A stretch of DNA of 6,328 bases from Rhizorhapis sp. SPR117 (GCF_021742065.1 NZ_JAKKIE010000108.1:1-6328); one strand, 5' to 3'; counted from the stretch's first letter, positions 1 through 5,740 are shown. Program-made: numbers and translations. Notes: generated from the sequence alone by a model not told the origin.

Positions 1-90
1 GCCGTTCGGCCGAGCAGGCGCGCAAGCGCCCATCCGAGCGCCGCCAAAGCGGCCTCGGGACGAAACTCGTTGGGCGCCGGATGGCGCTGA

Positions 91-123
91 CCGCCTGCGG
101 GCGGACAGGTCGCTAGAGGCGAC
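91..123. other. Two GC-rich hairpins downstream of the 188-aa gene
   Basis: Two short perfect inverted repeats sit just past the end of the minus-strand gene that stops at 146. One is a 5-bp CCGCC/GGCGG stem with a 4-base loop (91-104). The other is a 5-bp GTCGC/GCGAC stem with a 5-base loop (109-123). They could slow RNA polymerase or protect the 3' end of the transcript. Neither is followed by a T-run on the minus strand, so they do not qualify as classical intrinsic terminators. The rest of 1-145 shows no convincing gene on either strand. Confidence 0.35.
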
Positions 124-145
124 GTCACCGGCTGGCGGACGGTCG

Positions 146-712
146 CTAAGTGGGCGGAAGAGCTTCGCGCGCGGTCATGCTGCGGTCGAAGGCTTCGACA
201 TGGCGGCGGGCGAGATCACGCTTGGCGATGTTGTGCCAGTAATGATCGTCATGCCCTTCATAGTTGCCGCGACCGTTTAGCCGGATCGTGTCACCATATT
301 GCTCGATTCGCTGACCGTCATAAGTGAGCAGCACCTCGCCCTGGGTGGTGCTGAAGCGCTTGCACTCGATAACCAGCTTGTTGGGATCGTAGGGCGGCGG
401 CTGGCGCAAATAGTCGGGACGCTGGCGGTTTGCCGCGATCGCGGCGCAGAGGCGCTCGACGTGATGCGGATGGTTCGAGACGATGCTGAAGACATGGGAG
501 CGGTCGAAGAAGTTGCCGAAGAAGCTGACGGCGTTCTCCACCCCTTCGAGCCATTCGCCGCGCAGATTGCGGGCGTCGCGTTCGACGAAGTCGCCATATT
601 TTTCGAACAGGCGGTTGAGCGGATGATCGTTCAGCATCTCGATCAGCGCGTCGATCGCGGCTTCGATGGTCTCGGTGCGCAGATGGCCGTTGCTCAGGAC
701 GATGGTCGTCAT
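146..712 (-). CDS. Hypothetical protein, 188 aa
   Basis: I do not recognise the family. The product is soluble, with no signal peptide or membrane segment. Residues 13-30 look helical, and an aromatic, His-containing stretch follows at 60-86 (SFFGNFFDRSHVFSIVSNHP). Residues 112-147 read as beta strands (LVIECKRFSTTQGEVLLTYDGQRI). The tail is charged and holds an EGHDDHYWH segment (152-160). The ATG at 712 is supported by a GAGGA Shine-Dalgarno on the minus strand (719-723) with a 6-nt spacer. The gene ends in TAG. It lies 57 bp downstream of the 79-aa gene and points the same way, so it may be the last gene of the transcript that begins at vapB. A 142-aa frame on the opposite strand (299-727) looks like a shadow. 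I am confident it is a gene, but its function is unknown. Confidence 0.85.
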   Translation of the reverse strand: MTTIVLSNGHLRTETIEAAIDALIEMLNDHPLNRLFEKYGDFVERDARNLRGEWLEGVENAVSFFGNFFDRSHVFSIVSNHPHHVERLCAAIAANRQRPDYLRQPPPYDPNKLVIECKRFSTTQGEVLLTYDGQRIEQYGDTIRLNGRGNYEGHDDHYWHNIAKRDLARRHVEAFDRSMTAREALPPT

Positions 713-769
713 GGTCGGTCCTCATGAGTTTGGAGTTTATCGAGCGGGGCGGCAACCGCCGTGCGTGGA

Positions 770-1009
770 TCAGCGGCGTCGAACCACCGGCTTGGCCCGC
801 TCGGCCGCGCGGCGGTCGAAGACGTCGGCGAGCTGGGCGGGATCACTGCCGGGCCTTGCTTCGATGATGTCGTCGCGGAAGGTCACGTCGATGCCGACCC
901 TCAAGATGTTGCAATGGTCAACGGCTTCGCGGCAGACCTCCGCTAGGTCGCAGCAGGACGGGGCGGTGGCGGCCAGGATCTTCCACCGCAGACCGGAAAA
1001 TACGATCAT
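770..1009 (-). CDS. Hypothetical protein, 79 aa
   Basis: Small Cys-containing protein of unknown role. Four cysteines (C19, C20, C26, C33) fall in a predicted helix (APSCCDLAEVCREAVDHC). A beta-like segment follows (35-42, ILRVGIDV), and the C-terminus is basic and ends in RRR. The ATG at 1009 is preferred because GGAGG lies 5 nt upstream on the minus strand. Two in-frame ATGs further upstream, at 1021 and 1060, would give 83- and 96-aa versions without a comparable ribosome site. The frame remains open back to 1216 inside vapC, and the translated upstream stretch looks protein-like (see findings), so the true start is uncertain. It lies 136 bp after the vapC stop. The cysteines are not arranged as a familiar zinc finger. 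Confidence 0.6.
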   Translation of the reverse strand: MIVFSGLRWKILAATAPSCCDLAEVCREAVDHCNILRVGIDVTFRDDIIEARPGSDPAQLADVFDRRAAERAKPVVRRR

Positions 1010-1019
1010 GGGACCCTCC
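1010..1019 (-). promoter_or_regulatory. Ribosome binding site deciding the 79-aa gene start
   Basis: On the minus strand TGGAGGGTCCC runs straight into the ATG at 1009. It gives a near-consensus GGAGG at 1015-1019 with a 5-nt spacer. The motif includes part of the next upstream in-frame ATG (ctATGGAGGG), so both starts cannot use it. It favours 1009. Confidence 0.55.
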
Positions 1020-1145
1020 ATAGCGCGAGCGACAGGTAAGTTGGCCGCGCGCGGTGGCATGGCGGCCTCGCCAGGCTTGCGGCGCAGTCCGGCGATTATC
1101 GTCTGCTGCAGGTTGGCATGGCTGTAATGGTCGAGGGACAGGCCG

Positions 1146-1559
1146 TCAGTTGGGCTCGTCGAGCCAGTTCTCGATTTTAAGGGCGCGGATGCGCGAGAAT
1201 TCGCCGTCGTTGGCGGTCACAAGCACCGCGTCCAGGGCATAGGCATGGGCTGCGATGAACAGGTCGTTCGGGCCGATCGGTTTGCCTGCGGCCTCGAGCT
1301 CGGCGCGAATTCCGCCATATTCGGTGTCGGCCGGAATATCGAGGGCGAGAACTTGGATGCTGTCGAGGATCGCTTCGATCTGGGCCAGGAGACGCGGCGA
1401 TCCCTTCTTGGCGCACCCGTAGCGGAGTTCGGCGGCCACGATAATACTGACGCAGATGCCGTCAGGGCCGACCTCGGCGATCCGCTTCGCGATGGAACCG
1501 TGCGGATTGCGTGCAAGCTCGGACACGATGTTCGTGTCGAGCATGTAGAGGGTGCTCAA
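1146..1559 (-). CDS. vapC: VapC-family PIN-domain ribonuclease toxin, 137 aa
   Basis: Toxin of a VapBC type II toxin-antitoxin system. VapC proteins are Mg2+-dependent endoribonucleases that typically cleave tRNA or rRNA and are inhibited by bound VapB. The 137-aa length is normal for the family. The PIN acidic residues are visible: D8 in MLDTN, E44 in AAEL, D99 in GPNDLFIAAHA, and D118 in the TANDGEF motif, so the active site looks intact. The C-terminus IENWLDEP is typical. The chosen start is TTG at 1559, which overlaps the vapB stop by 4 nt (TTGA) and implies translational coupling. The alternative ATG at 1544 would begin directly at MLDTN with no better ribosome site. The cellular target cannot be told from sequence. 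Family identity is very likely; activity is inferred. Confidence 0.95.
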   Translation of the reverse strand: MSTLYMLDTNIVSELARNPHGSIAKRIAEVGPDGICVSIIVAAELRYGCAKKGSPRLLAQIEAILDSIQVLALDIPADTEYGGIRAELEAAGKPIGPNDLFIAAHAYALDAVLVTANDGEFSRIRALKIENWLDEPN

Positions 1560-1816
1560 AGGTCTATGGCCTTGGCCGGCAGCAGCGTATTGTCGACGTC
1601 CGGAAACTCGTCATCGGGTCCGAGCGGGTCGAGGCTCGCAAGGACTTCGAGAATATTCCGCCGACGGATCGGTTCGAGAATGAGCCGCTCGCCGTCGCGG
1701 TGGATCATGACGCTCGTTCCGGGAAGCTCGAAGTCGGCCGGGATACGCACGGCCTGGCTCTTGTTGTTGCGAAACAGTTTGGCTTCCCGCGAGGCTATCG
1801 GTTCGGATCGTGCCAT
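1556..1816 (-). CDS. vapB: VapB-family antitoxin, AbrB/SpoVT-type, 86 aa
   Basis: Antitoxin partner of the downstream VapC. Residues 12-50 (AKLFRNNKSQAVRIP, then VMIHRDGERLILEPI) match the swapped-hairpin AbrB/SpoVT DNA-binding fold of the VapB/VagC type. The acidic tail after about residue 55 (ILEVLASLDPLGPDDEFPD) is where such antitoxins normally block the PIN active site. VapB proteins bind their own promoter, usually together with VapC, to repress the operon. The ATG at 1816 has an excellent AAGGAGG Shine-Dalgarno with a 5-nt spacer. The stop overlaps the vapC start. An AT-rich upstream segment with a repeated 9-mer is the obvious candidate operator. The length is normal and I see no sign of damage. 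Confidence 0.95.
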   Translation of the reverse strand: MARSEPIASREAKLFRNNKSQAVRIPADFELPGTSVMIHRDGERLILEPIRRRNILEVLASLDPLGPDDEFPDVDNTLLPAKAIDL

Positions 1817-1821
1817 GCGGT

Positions 1822-1828
1822 CCTCCTT
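1822..1828 (-). promoter_or_regulatory. Strong ribosome binding site of vapB
   Basis: AAGGAGG on the minus strand, 5 nt before the vapB ATG, is a full-consensus Shine-Dalgarno and the strongest in the window. vapC lacks one of its own. This contrast fits higher synthesis of antitoxin than toxin. Confidence 0.75.
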
Positions 1829-1829
1829 G

Positions 1830-1850
1830 CATATACATAGACATATACAT
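1830..1850. repeat. 9-bp direct repeat CATATACAT, candidate VapB operator
   Basis: CATATACAT occurs at 1830-1838 and again at 1842-1850, a period of 12 bp, so both copies lie on nearly the same face of the helix. The segment is strikingly AT-rich in a GC-rich window. It lies between the vapB ribosome site and the candidate -35 box, where an autoregulatory operator would be expected. Binding by VapB or VapBC is an inference. Confidence 0.5.
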
Positions 1851-1868
1851 TGCGGTCGTCCATTTCAA
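1840..1868 (-). promoter_or_regulatory. Candidate vapBC promoter
   Basis: On the minus strand TTGAAA (1863-1868) is a fair -35 box. The -10 is ambiguous: TATATG (1842-1847) leaves a short 15-nt spacer, whereas TATGTC (1840-1845) leaves 17 nt but matches poorly. Either overlaps the distal CATATACAT copy, so a protein bound there would block polymerase. The placement suits a promoter private to vapBC and separate from the 312-aa gene upstream. Confidence 0.35.
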
Positions 1869-1903
1869 TGACGGACAGCAACAGGGACCTCGGCCCTGGC
1901 GTC

Positions 1904-2842
1904 TCACACCGCGAGATAGCAGTCATGGGCCAGCAGGAAGGCCTCGGCGACGGATTCGCCCTCGGCGAGCAGGCGCGGCTCGCGGGAGCCGGCCCAGATG
2001 GGACGGGGCAGATCGTCGCCCATGGCAAAGCGCCAGCGGGTGAGGCCGTTGGCGGCCTCCAGAACGAACCCGGCCTCGGTAGTCTTAAAGCGCTCTATGG
2101 TCGCCTTCTCGTCGCCGAAGTCGGGCATGTCGGCTATGCGCTCATGGCCGGCATAGCGATGCTCCCACGGCGTGAAATCCGCAATCTGGTCGGGATGCAC
2201 GCCAAGGATGCGCTGGTCGATGGCAGCCCGGAGCGACCGGAAATCCTCGGCCGGGGTGATCTCCTCACGGGTCAGCCAGATCCACCCGTCAGACCCGGTG
2301 AGCGGCAGAACGATCCACGAGCCGCGATTGCACTGCCAGCCCGAGAGGCCGACGCCCCCTTGTCCATAGCTGCCGAGATGGCTCGAATAGTCGGTGAGCA
2401 TGCGGCCTTCCGGCCAGTCCGGCGGCATGGGACCGATGACGCTGTTTCCCCTGACGGCGCTAAACGAGCCCCGATCCCATATGCTGTCTCGGTTGAAGAC
2501 CCGGCGCTTGGTTCTGCCGGTGCGAGGAAGGTCGAGCACGCGGCGTGCCTTCTCGACTGGATCCTCGCCCTGACGGACGGTGACGCAGAGGCGGAGGGTG
2601 AGCGCTCCCGAGGCAGGGCTGGCGCTGTCCTCACAATCGAGCGCGAGAACAGCTTCGTGCTGGACCGGAGACTGGCTGCTTTCCGGCACGATAGTCCGCT
2701 TGGCGGCCCAGTCCATGCGCCGGCGCTCGTACCAGCTTTGGGAAAGAAGCCAGCTGCGCGCGCGGCGCGCATCCTCGGCCTCGGCTTTGGCGAGGATCCA
2801 GTCGGGGATGGGCGCCGTGAAGACGACGTCACAGGTCGGCAT
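1904..2842 (-). CDS. Hypothetical protein, 312 aa, Trp-rich
   Basis: The largest gene in the window; I do not recognise the family. It has no signal peptide or membrane segment. Residues 14-50 form a charged helical N-terminus (DWILAKAEAEDARRARSWLLSQSWYERRRMDW). A beta-like stretch (63-90) and a basic linker (98-117) follow. Then comes a Gly/Trp-rich centre (150-190, including GSYGQGGVGLSGWQ and GSDGWIWLTREE). The C-terminal third ends FLLAHDCYLAV. There are about 13 tryptophans, high for its size. The ATG at 2842 has GGAG 9 nt upstream. It follows the 231-aa gene by 60 bp in the same frame with no stop between them, and the two are probably cotranscribed. A long frame on the opposite strand across this gene looks like a shadow. 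Confidence 0.8.
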   Translation of the reverse strand: MPTCDVVFTAPIPDWILAKAEAEDARRARSWLLSQSWYERRRMDWAAKRTIVPESSQSPVQHEAVLALDCEDSASPASGALTLRLCVTVRQGEDPVEKARRVLDLPRTGRTKRRVFNRDSIWDRGSFSAVRGNSVIGPMPPDWPEGRMLTDYSSHLGSYGQGGVGLSGWQCNRGSWIVLPLTGSDGWIWLTREEITPAEDFRSLRAAIDQRILGVHPDQIADFTPWEHRYAGHERIADMPDFGDEKATIERFKTTEAGFVLEAANGLTRWRFAMGDDLPRPIWAGSREPRLLAEGESVAEAFLLAHDCYLAV

Positions 2843-2902
2843 GGCGAGATACTCCGGCTTGGGGGTCTGTGCGCCGCGCTTGATGGCGGCGGTCCGGTGC
2901 GT

Positions 2903-3598
2903 TCAGGCGAGCGGCGCCGGCAGGGCCAGCCATTCCGGCTGGTCGTTTGCGATCGGCAGGTCGGTGTTCGAGGCCTCGGCCTCGGAGAAGACGGTCGCGG
3001 TTTCGAGCGAACCAAAGCCCGCTTCGCTGTTCCAGAAGAGCAGGCCCTCCTCGGCATCCCGCGTGGCGATGACTAGGCCGTGCTCGGCCTCGCCGGGACG
3101 GCGGGTCAGGGCCTTTTCGAGGCCTCGGCCCGAGCCGCCGAATTCGATGTCGTCCTCGCGGATCACGACGAAGCCGCCGCCGAACTCACCCGGACGCATG
3201 CGATCGCAATCGAGGGCATATTCGAAGCCGAAGGGAAGCGCGGAACGTGCCGTGGCCTGGATCAGCGCCGCGGCGGCCTGGATGTCGACCTGCTCGCCGT
3301 GAATCCACACGCCGATCGTATGGCCGGTGCCGGGAGGATCGACCTGCAGGGTGAAACCAAGGCGGGGATAGTCGGGATCGGAGAAGATTTCGAGAAAGCC
3401 GAAGAACGGGTCGGCATCGGCCGGCGGGAAGCAGGTCGCGAAAGCCGGGCCCAGCGCGGAGAAGCGCGCGGCGCGTGCATCCGTTTCGAGCGGAGCATCG
3501 TCGAGGGCCTCGATGGCATCCTCGATCAGGCGCAGGACCTCGGCCTCGGCGGGCGTGACGGCGAGCGTGAAGCTCGCCTTGGTGAAGTGGTTGGCCAT
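2903..3598 (-). CDS. Hypothetical protein, 231 aa
   Basis: Acidic soluble protein of unknown function. The N-terminus (MANHFTKASFTLAVTPAEAEVLRLIEDAIEAL) leads into a helical segment. FPPADADPFFGFLEIF (57-72) and a beta-rich core (80-106, ending VWIHGEQVDI) come next. A glycine-rich strand pair follows (RPGEFGGGFVVIREDDIEFGGS, 135-156). The end is a compact segment at 174-226 (LVIATRDAEEGLLFWNSEAGFG, then DLPIANDQPEWLALP). That last piece has the look of a self-contained small domain and might occur alone elsewhere. The start is set at 3598, where a CAGGAG ribosome site stands 5 nt upstream. A frame extension to 3781 would add 61 Pro/Arg/Gly-rich residues translated from leader DNA and is rejected. 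The gene is first in a probable pair with the 312-aa gene. Confidence 0.85.
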   Translation of the reverse strand: MANHFTKASFTLAVTPAEAEVLRLIEDAIEALDDAPLETDARAARFSALGPAFATCFPPADADPFFGFLEIFSDPDYPRLGFTLQVDPPGTGHTIGVWIHGEQVDIQAAAALIQATARSALPFGFEYALDCDRMRPGEFGGGFVVIREDDIEFGGSGRGLEKALTRRPGEAEHGLVIATRDAEEGLLFWNSEAGFGSLETATVFSEAEASNTDLPIANDQPEWLALPAPLA

Positions 3599-3603
3599 GC
3601 TGG

Positions 3604-3609
3604 CTCCTG
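3604..3609 (-). promoter_or_regulatory. Ribosome binding site deciding the 231-aa gene start
   Basis: CAGGAG on the minus strand with a 5-nt spacer to the ATG at 3598 fixes this start. The much longer upstream frame lacks any such site. Confidence 0.7.
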
Positions 3610-3650
3610 AAGGAAAGGGATGCGGCGCAAGGCGCGTCCCCGGTCTCGGA

Positions 3651-3712
3651 GACAGGCGCGGCCCCTTCCCCTCCCCCGCTCCCCTTTTCGTGCGCGGAGC
3701 GCGGGCCGCAGG
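3651..3712 (-). promoter_or_regulatory. GC-rich leader of the 231-aa gene, resembling the leader at 5757-5795
   Basis: In minus-strand order this leader holds CCTGCGGCC (3704-3712), a GC hairpin (CGCG-gag-CGCG, 3693-3703), GGGGAGCG (3677-3684) within a purine-rich run, and CCTGTC (3651-3656). The same three blocks in the same order precede the 172-aa gene. No clear -35/-10 pair is visible in 3599-3790, so the promoter was not located. The role is unknown; possibilities are an mRNA leader structure or a shared regulatory site. Confidence 0.35.
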
Positions 3713-3762
3713 AGACGCGGGGAGGATATCGGCGGCCCTGGTCATCGATGGTCGGAAGGTGC

Positions 3763-3779
3763 GGGCGGCGTCACCGCCC
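3763..3779 (-). terminator. GC-rich hairpin after the 65-aa gene, possible weak terminator
   Basis: A perfect 6-bp stem, GGGCGG/CCGCCC, with a 5-base loop begins 11 nt past the TAG of the 65-aa gene on the minus strand. The position suits the end of the 5735-3791 operon. No T-run follows, so at best it is a pause or processing site, or a factor-dependent end. Confidence 0.35.
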
Positions 3780-3790
3780 AACCGGCAAGT

Positions 3791-3988
3791 CTAGGCCGTG
3801 CGCTTGCGGCAGCGGGGAGGCCCGACATGGTCGGCGGATACTTCGAGGTCCACGGCGAGCTGGGTGAGCGTGCGCTGCGCGCCCAACCGCTGCAGCCCGT
3901 CCATACGGCCGTCGAGCTTGAGCGTCTTGATCCGCGATCGAACGAGCGAAGCGGCGACGCGCAGCGTGTGGGGATCGAGCTCGGTCAT
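3791..3988 (-). CDS. Hypothetical small protein, 65 aa
   Basis: Small basic protein of unknown role. The sequence reads as natural protein: an N-terminal helix (MTELDPHTLRVAASLVRSRIKTLKLDGRMDGLQRL) is followed by a second helix (QRTLTQLAVDLEVSADHV, residues 38-55), then a short Pro/Arg-rich tail. The ATG at 3988 has no good Shine-Dalgarno. It lies 41 nt after the 103-aa gene and probably belongs to the same transcript. An overlapping 76-aa frame in another register (3771-4001) is Arg/Ala/His-rich and looks like a shadow. I favour this frame because of its balanced composition and amphipathic pattern, but the evidence is limited for so short a gene. Confidence 0.6.
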   Translation of the reverse strand: MTELDPHTLRVAASLVRSRIKTLKLDGRMDGLQRLGAQRTLTQLAVDLEVSADHVGPPRCRKRTA

Positions 3989-4029
3989 GGGACTGGATCA
4001 TAGCGCGGAAGGCGCGTCGAGGCGAGCGT

Positions 4030-4341
4030 TCAGCCGTCCTCTGCGAAGTCGCGCCAGCGGAGAACCAACTCGATCATCTCGGCCTTGCGGCCGAAGGCAT
4101 CGGGATAGATCGCGCCTTCATGCTGGCCGAGAAACCCGATGATGGTTGTCATATGGGTCGCGATCGTCGCGTCGACGCCGAACAGATCGGCGATTGGGAA
4201 ATGACCGCAATCATCGCCATTCCACCAGGCAAGCAGGAAGTTCGCGACCCGCCGCGCCTGACCGGTGTCGGATCGAGCGATCTCGATCAGCCGGTCGAGG
4301 GCATGACGCGCGGCGGCGTCGCTGAAGGGCCCCTTGTCCAC
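4030..4341 (-). CDS. DUF7673-like protein, 103 aa
   Basis: Small cytoplasmic protein that I match from memory, without a search, to the uncharacterised DUF7673 family. The matching core is residues 13-60: HALDRLIEIARSDTGQARRVANFLLAWWN, then a Gly/His turn and FPIADLFGVDATIATHMTTIIGFL. The rest of the protein ends in EMIELVLRWRDFA. It is predicted all-helical with the conserved-looking SDTGQ..RVA..LLAWWN signature intact. No biochemical role is known to me. The start is GTG at 4341, only 4 nt after the stop of the 133-aa gene and without a clear Shine-Dalgarno, so it probably relies on translational coupling. It is the fourth gene of the tightly packed set starting at 5735. Confidence 0.85.
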   Translation of the reverse strand: MDKGPFSDAAARHALDRLIEIARSDTGQARRVANFLLAWWNGDDCGHFPIADLFGVDATIATHMTTIIGFLGQHEGAIYPDAFGRKAEMIELVLRWRDFAEDG

Positions 4342-4345
4342 GGGA

Positions 4346-4747
4346 TCAGCTTATAGCAGCGAGATGGTCACGGGAACCGGGAACCGGAGCGCCAATGTCG
4401 GGATCGAGACCCGGCGAGCCCGCCGGGTTGCCGCGCAAGATCCACGGCATCGGCTGGATGAGCCGCGCCCAGTCGGCAAACGACGGTATCCGCCCAAGAT
4501 CTTCGGTGACATGCTGTTCTCCGACGAGCCGGACCGGAATGTCCCGGCCGTCGCTGTTGCGGATCGTCACGCCGAAGATCGTCTCGAGGAGAAAAATGCC
4601 CTCGGCATGATGCCTCAAGGCGCGGTGGCGCGGCTCGGCGATGATCTTCTTGGACTCGTCGAACCACTGGTGAAGCGGCAGATAGTCCTCGGCATTACCG
4701 CCCCACCGGCGGACCGAACTCAGCGCATGATAGTGGCAATGCGACAT
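4346..4747 (-). CDS. DUF6915-like protein, 133 aa, His-rich
   Basis: Matched from memory to the uncharacterised DUF6915 family. Recognisable features are the N-terminus MSHCHYHALSSVRRWGG, DYLPLHQWFDESK (21-33), RHRALRHHAEGIFLLETIFG (40-59), RNSDGRDIPVRLVGEQHVTEDLG (63-85) and IPSFADW (87-93). Nine histidines, including H3, H5, H7, H41, H46 and H47, suggest a metal site or acid/base chemistry, but this is inference. The last 30 residues after W102 are Gly/Pro-rich and probably disordered. The ATG at 4747 lies 2 nt after the stop of the 156-aa gene, with GGAG 8 nt upstream inside that gene. It is third in the four-gene set and its function is unknown. Confidence 0.88.
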   Translation of the reverse strand: MSHCHYHALSSVRRWGGNAEDYLPLHQWFDESKKIIAEPRHRALRHHAEGIFLLETIFGVTIRNSDGRDIPVRLVGEQHVTEDLGRIPSFADWARLIQPMPWILRGNPAGSPGLDPDIGAPVPGSRDHLAAIS

Positions 4748-4749
4748 CG

Positions 4750-5220
4750 CTAGAGCTCCGTCTCGCTGGTGTCATAGTCGATGAAGCGGGTGTTGTGCGT
4801 GAGCGTCACGCAGCCGGAAGCGACATCGATGCCGATGATGCCGTGGGCCCCTTCGCCGTTTTCCCATCCGCAATGATGAGTGCAGACCGCATTCTCGGCG
4901 AACGCGCTCAGAGCATCTTCGAGGTCGATCGTCCGCGTCGTGACAGAGCCATTATATGCGAGCGCGAAATGGTCGCATAGGATGGTCGGTAGCTGTGCGC
5001 TGGCATCTTCGCGATAGGCGAAGACATCACCCACGCTGCCTTCGTCGCCGCCTCCGTCATAGTGGATTTCCACGCGCGCGATGCCGTGTTCGCGCAGCAA
5101 TGGAAGGAAGGCGGCCTTGCAGAGCGCCTCGACAGCCTGGACCGCGGTGCGACCGGTCTCGAACTCCGCGATGATCGCGGCCTCGGTAGCCGGCTGGATG
5201 GAAGTGGGTTGCTGGGTCAT
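4750..5220 (-). CDS. DUF6878-like protein, 156 aa
   Basis: Matched from memory to the uncharacterised DUF6878 family. Diagnostic stretches are GIARVEIHYDGGGDEGSVGDVFAY (46-69), LSAFAENAVCTHHCGWENGEGAHGIIGIDVASGCVTLTHNTRFIDYDTSETEL (104-156), and in particular the GWENGEGAHG turn followed by two strands. Four cysteines (C34, C82, C113, C117) are spread through the protein. It has no export signal or membrane segment. The ATG at 5220 overlaps the stop of the 172-aa gene by 4 nt (ATGA) and has AGGAG 8 nt upstream. This is the second gene of the coupled set. The conserved Asp/Gly loop and the HHCGWEN region could form a functional site, but no activity is established. Confidence 0.88.
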   Translation of the reverse strand: MTQQPTSIQPATEAAIIAEFETGRTAVQAVEALCKAAFLPLLREHGIARVEIHYDGGGDEGSVGDVFAYREDASAQLPTILCDHFALAYNGSVTTRTIDLEDALSAFAENAVCTHHCGWENGEGAHGIIGIDVASGCVTLTHNTRFIDYDTSETEL

Positions 5221-5735
5221 GCGTCGATCTCCTGGATCAGGACCTTCGCGGCCTCGGCGCTGGTCGGGTAGGCGGCGGCGAGATTACGGTGAAGGATTTC
5301 GAAGTCCGGGATGGCGAACCGTCCGTCGGCATTGGGCCGCGTCGCGAGAAGCGCGCCGGTGACGATGTCATCGATGCGGTCCCGATCGATGGTCGGCGCA
5401 GCGCCGTCCTCATAGCGAACTGGCGGCGCGAACCCGGCCTCGACCCAGCTTTCGAGGCCATCCTGCGCGGCCTCGGTATAGGCGGCAACCGCGGGATTGC
5501 GCCGATAGGCAGCCGCATCGACCTTGAGGCCAAGCGAATAATAGACGCCGAAGTCGTGCCGGTTGGTGACCGACACGAGCGTGCAGCCCTCGGGCGGCGG
5601 GCCGAAACGGCCAATGATGGCGGCGCGGTAGGCGGCGACTTCGAGCCGGTTCAGCCGCTCGAAATCGGGCGTGTGCCCAAGCTGGGCGCAGTCCTCGTTG
5701 GCTGGGGCACCGCCGAGGTCGATGATGTCGGACAT
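5217..5735 (-). CDS. Hypothetical protein, 172 aa
   Basis: First gene of the coupled set; I do not recognise a named family. The N-terminus is MSDIIDLGGAPANEDCAQLGHTPDFERLNRLEVAAYRAAIIGRFG. A beta-like hairpin follows (CTLVSVTNRHDFGVYYSLGLKV, 51-72), then helices through SWVEAGFAPPVRYEDG (96-111). The C-terminal helical region (118-172) holds a second conserved-looking segment, FAIPDFEILHRNLAAAYPTS. It is soluble and acidic. The start is set at 5735 because GGGAGA lies 5 nt upstream. A TTG-initiated extension to 5903 would add 56 residues translated from promoter and leader DNA and is rejected. The gene overlaps the 156-aa gene by 4 nt. Its leader contains the hairpin and purine-rich block also found ahead of the 231-aa gene. 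Confidence 0.88.
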   Translation of the reverse strand: MSDIIDLGGAPANEDCAQLGHTPDFERLNRLEVAAYRAAIIGRFGPPPEGCTLVSVTNRHDFGVYYSLGLKVDAAAYRRNPAVAAYTEAAQDGLESWVEAGFAPPVRYEDGAAPTIDRDRIDDIVTGALLATRPNADGRFAIPDFEILHRNLAAAYPTSAEAAKVLIQEIDA

Positions 5736-5740
5736 GATTG

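Noticed and set aside
146..160. TAAGTGGGCGG at the end of the 188-aa gene as a MobQ-like nick site
   Set aside because: It only loosely resembles the TAAGTGCGCCCT core, lies in coding sequence, and has no adjacent inverted repeat of the expected form.
1850..3076. 408-aa open frame on the plus strand
   Set aside because: It lies opposite two well-supported minus-strand genes with ribosome sites. Its translation is Gly/Ala/Arg-rich and low in pattern, as expected of an antisense shadow in GC-rich DNA.
3080..3610. 176-aa open frame on the plus strand
   Set aside because: It is fully antisense to the 231-aa gene and has no Shine-Dalgarno or recognisable motif.
3599..3781. 61-residue N-terminal extension of the 231-aa gene
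   Set aside because: The translation is Pro/Arg/Gly-rich, derives from a GC-rich leader with hairpins, and lacks a ribosome site. The start at 3598 has a good one.
5160..5480. Recurrent gcggcctcgg strings
   Set aside because: They fall in different genes and encode Ala/Glu-rich helix residues. This is codon usage, not a dispersed repeat.
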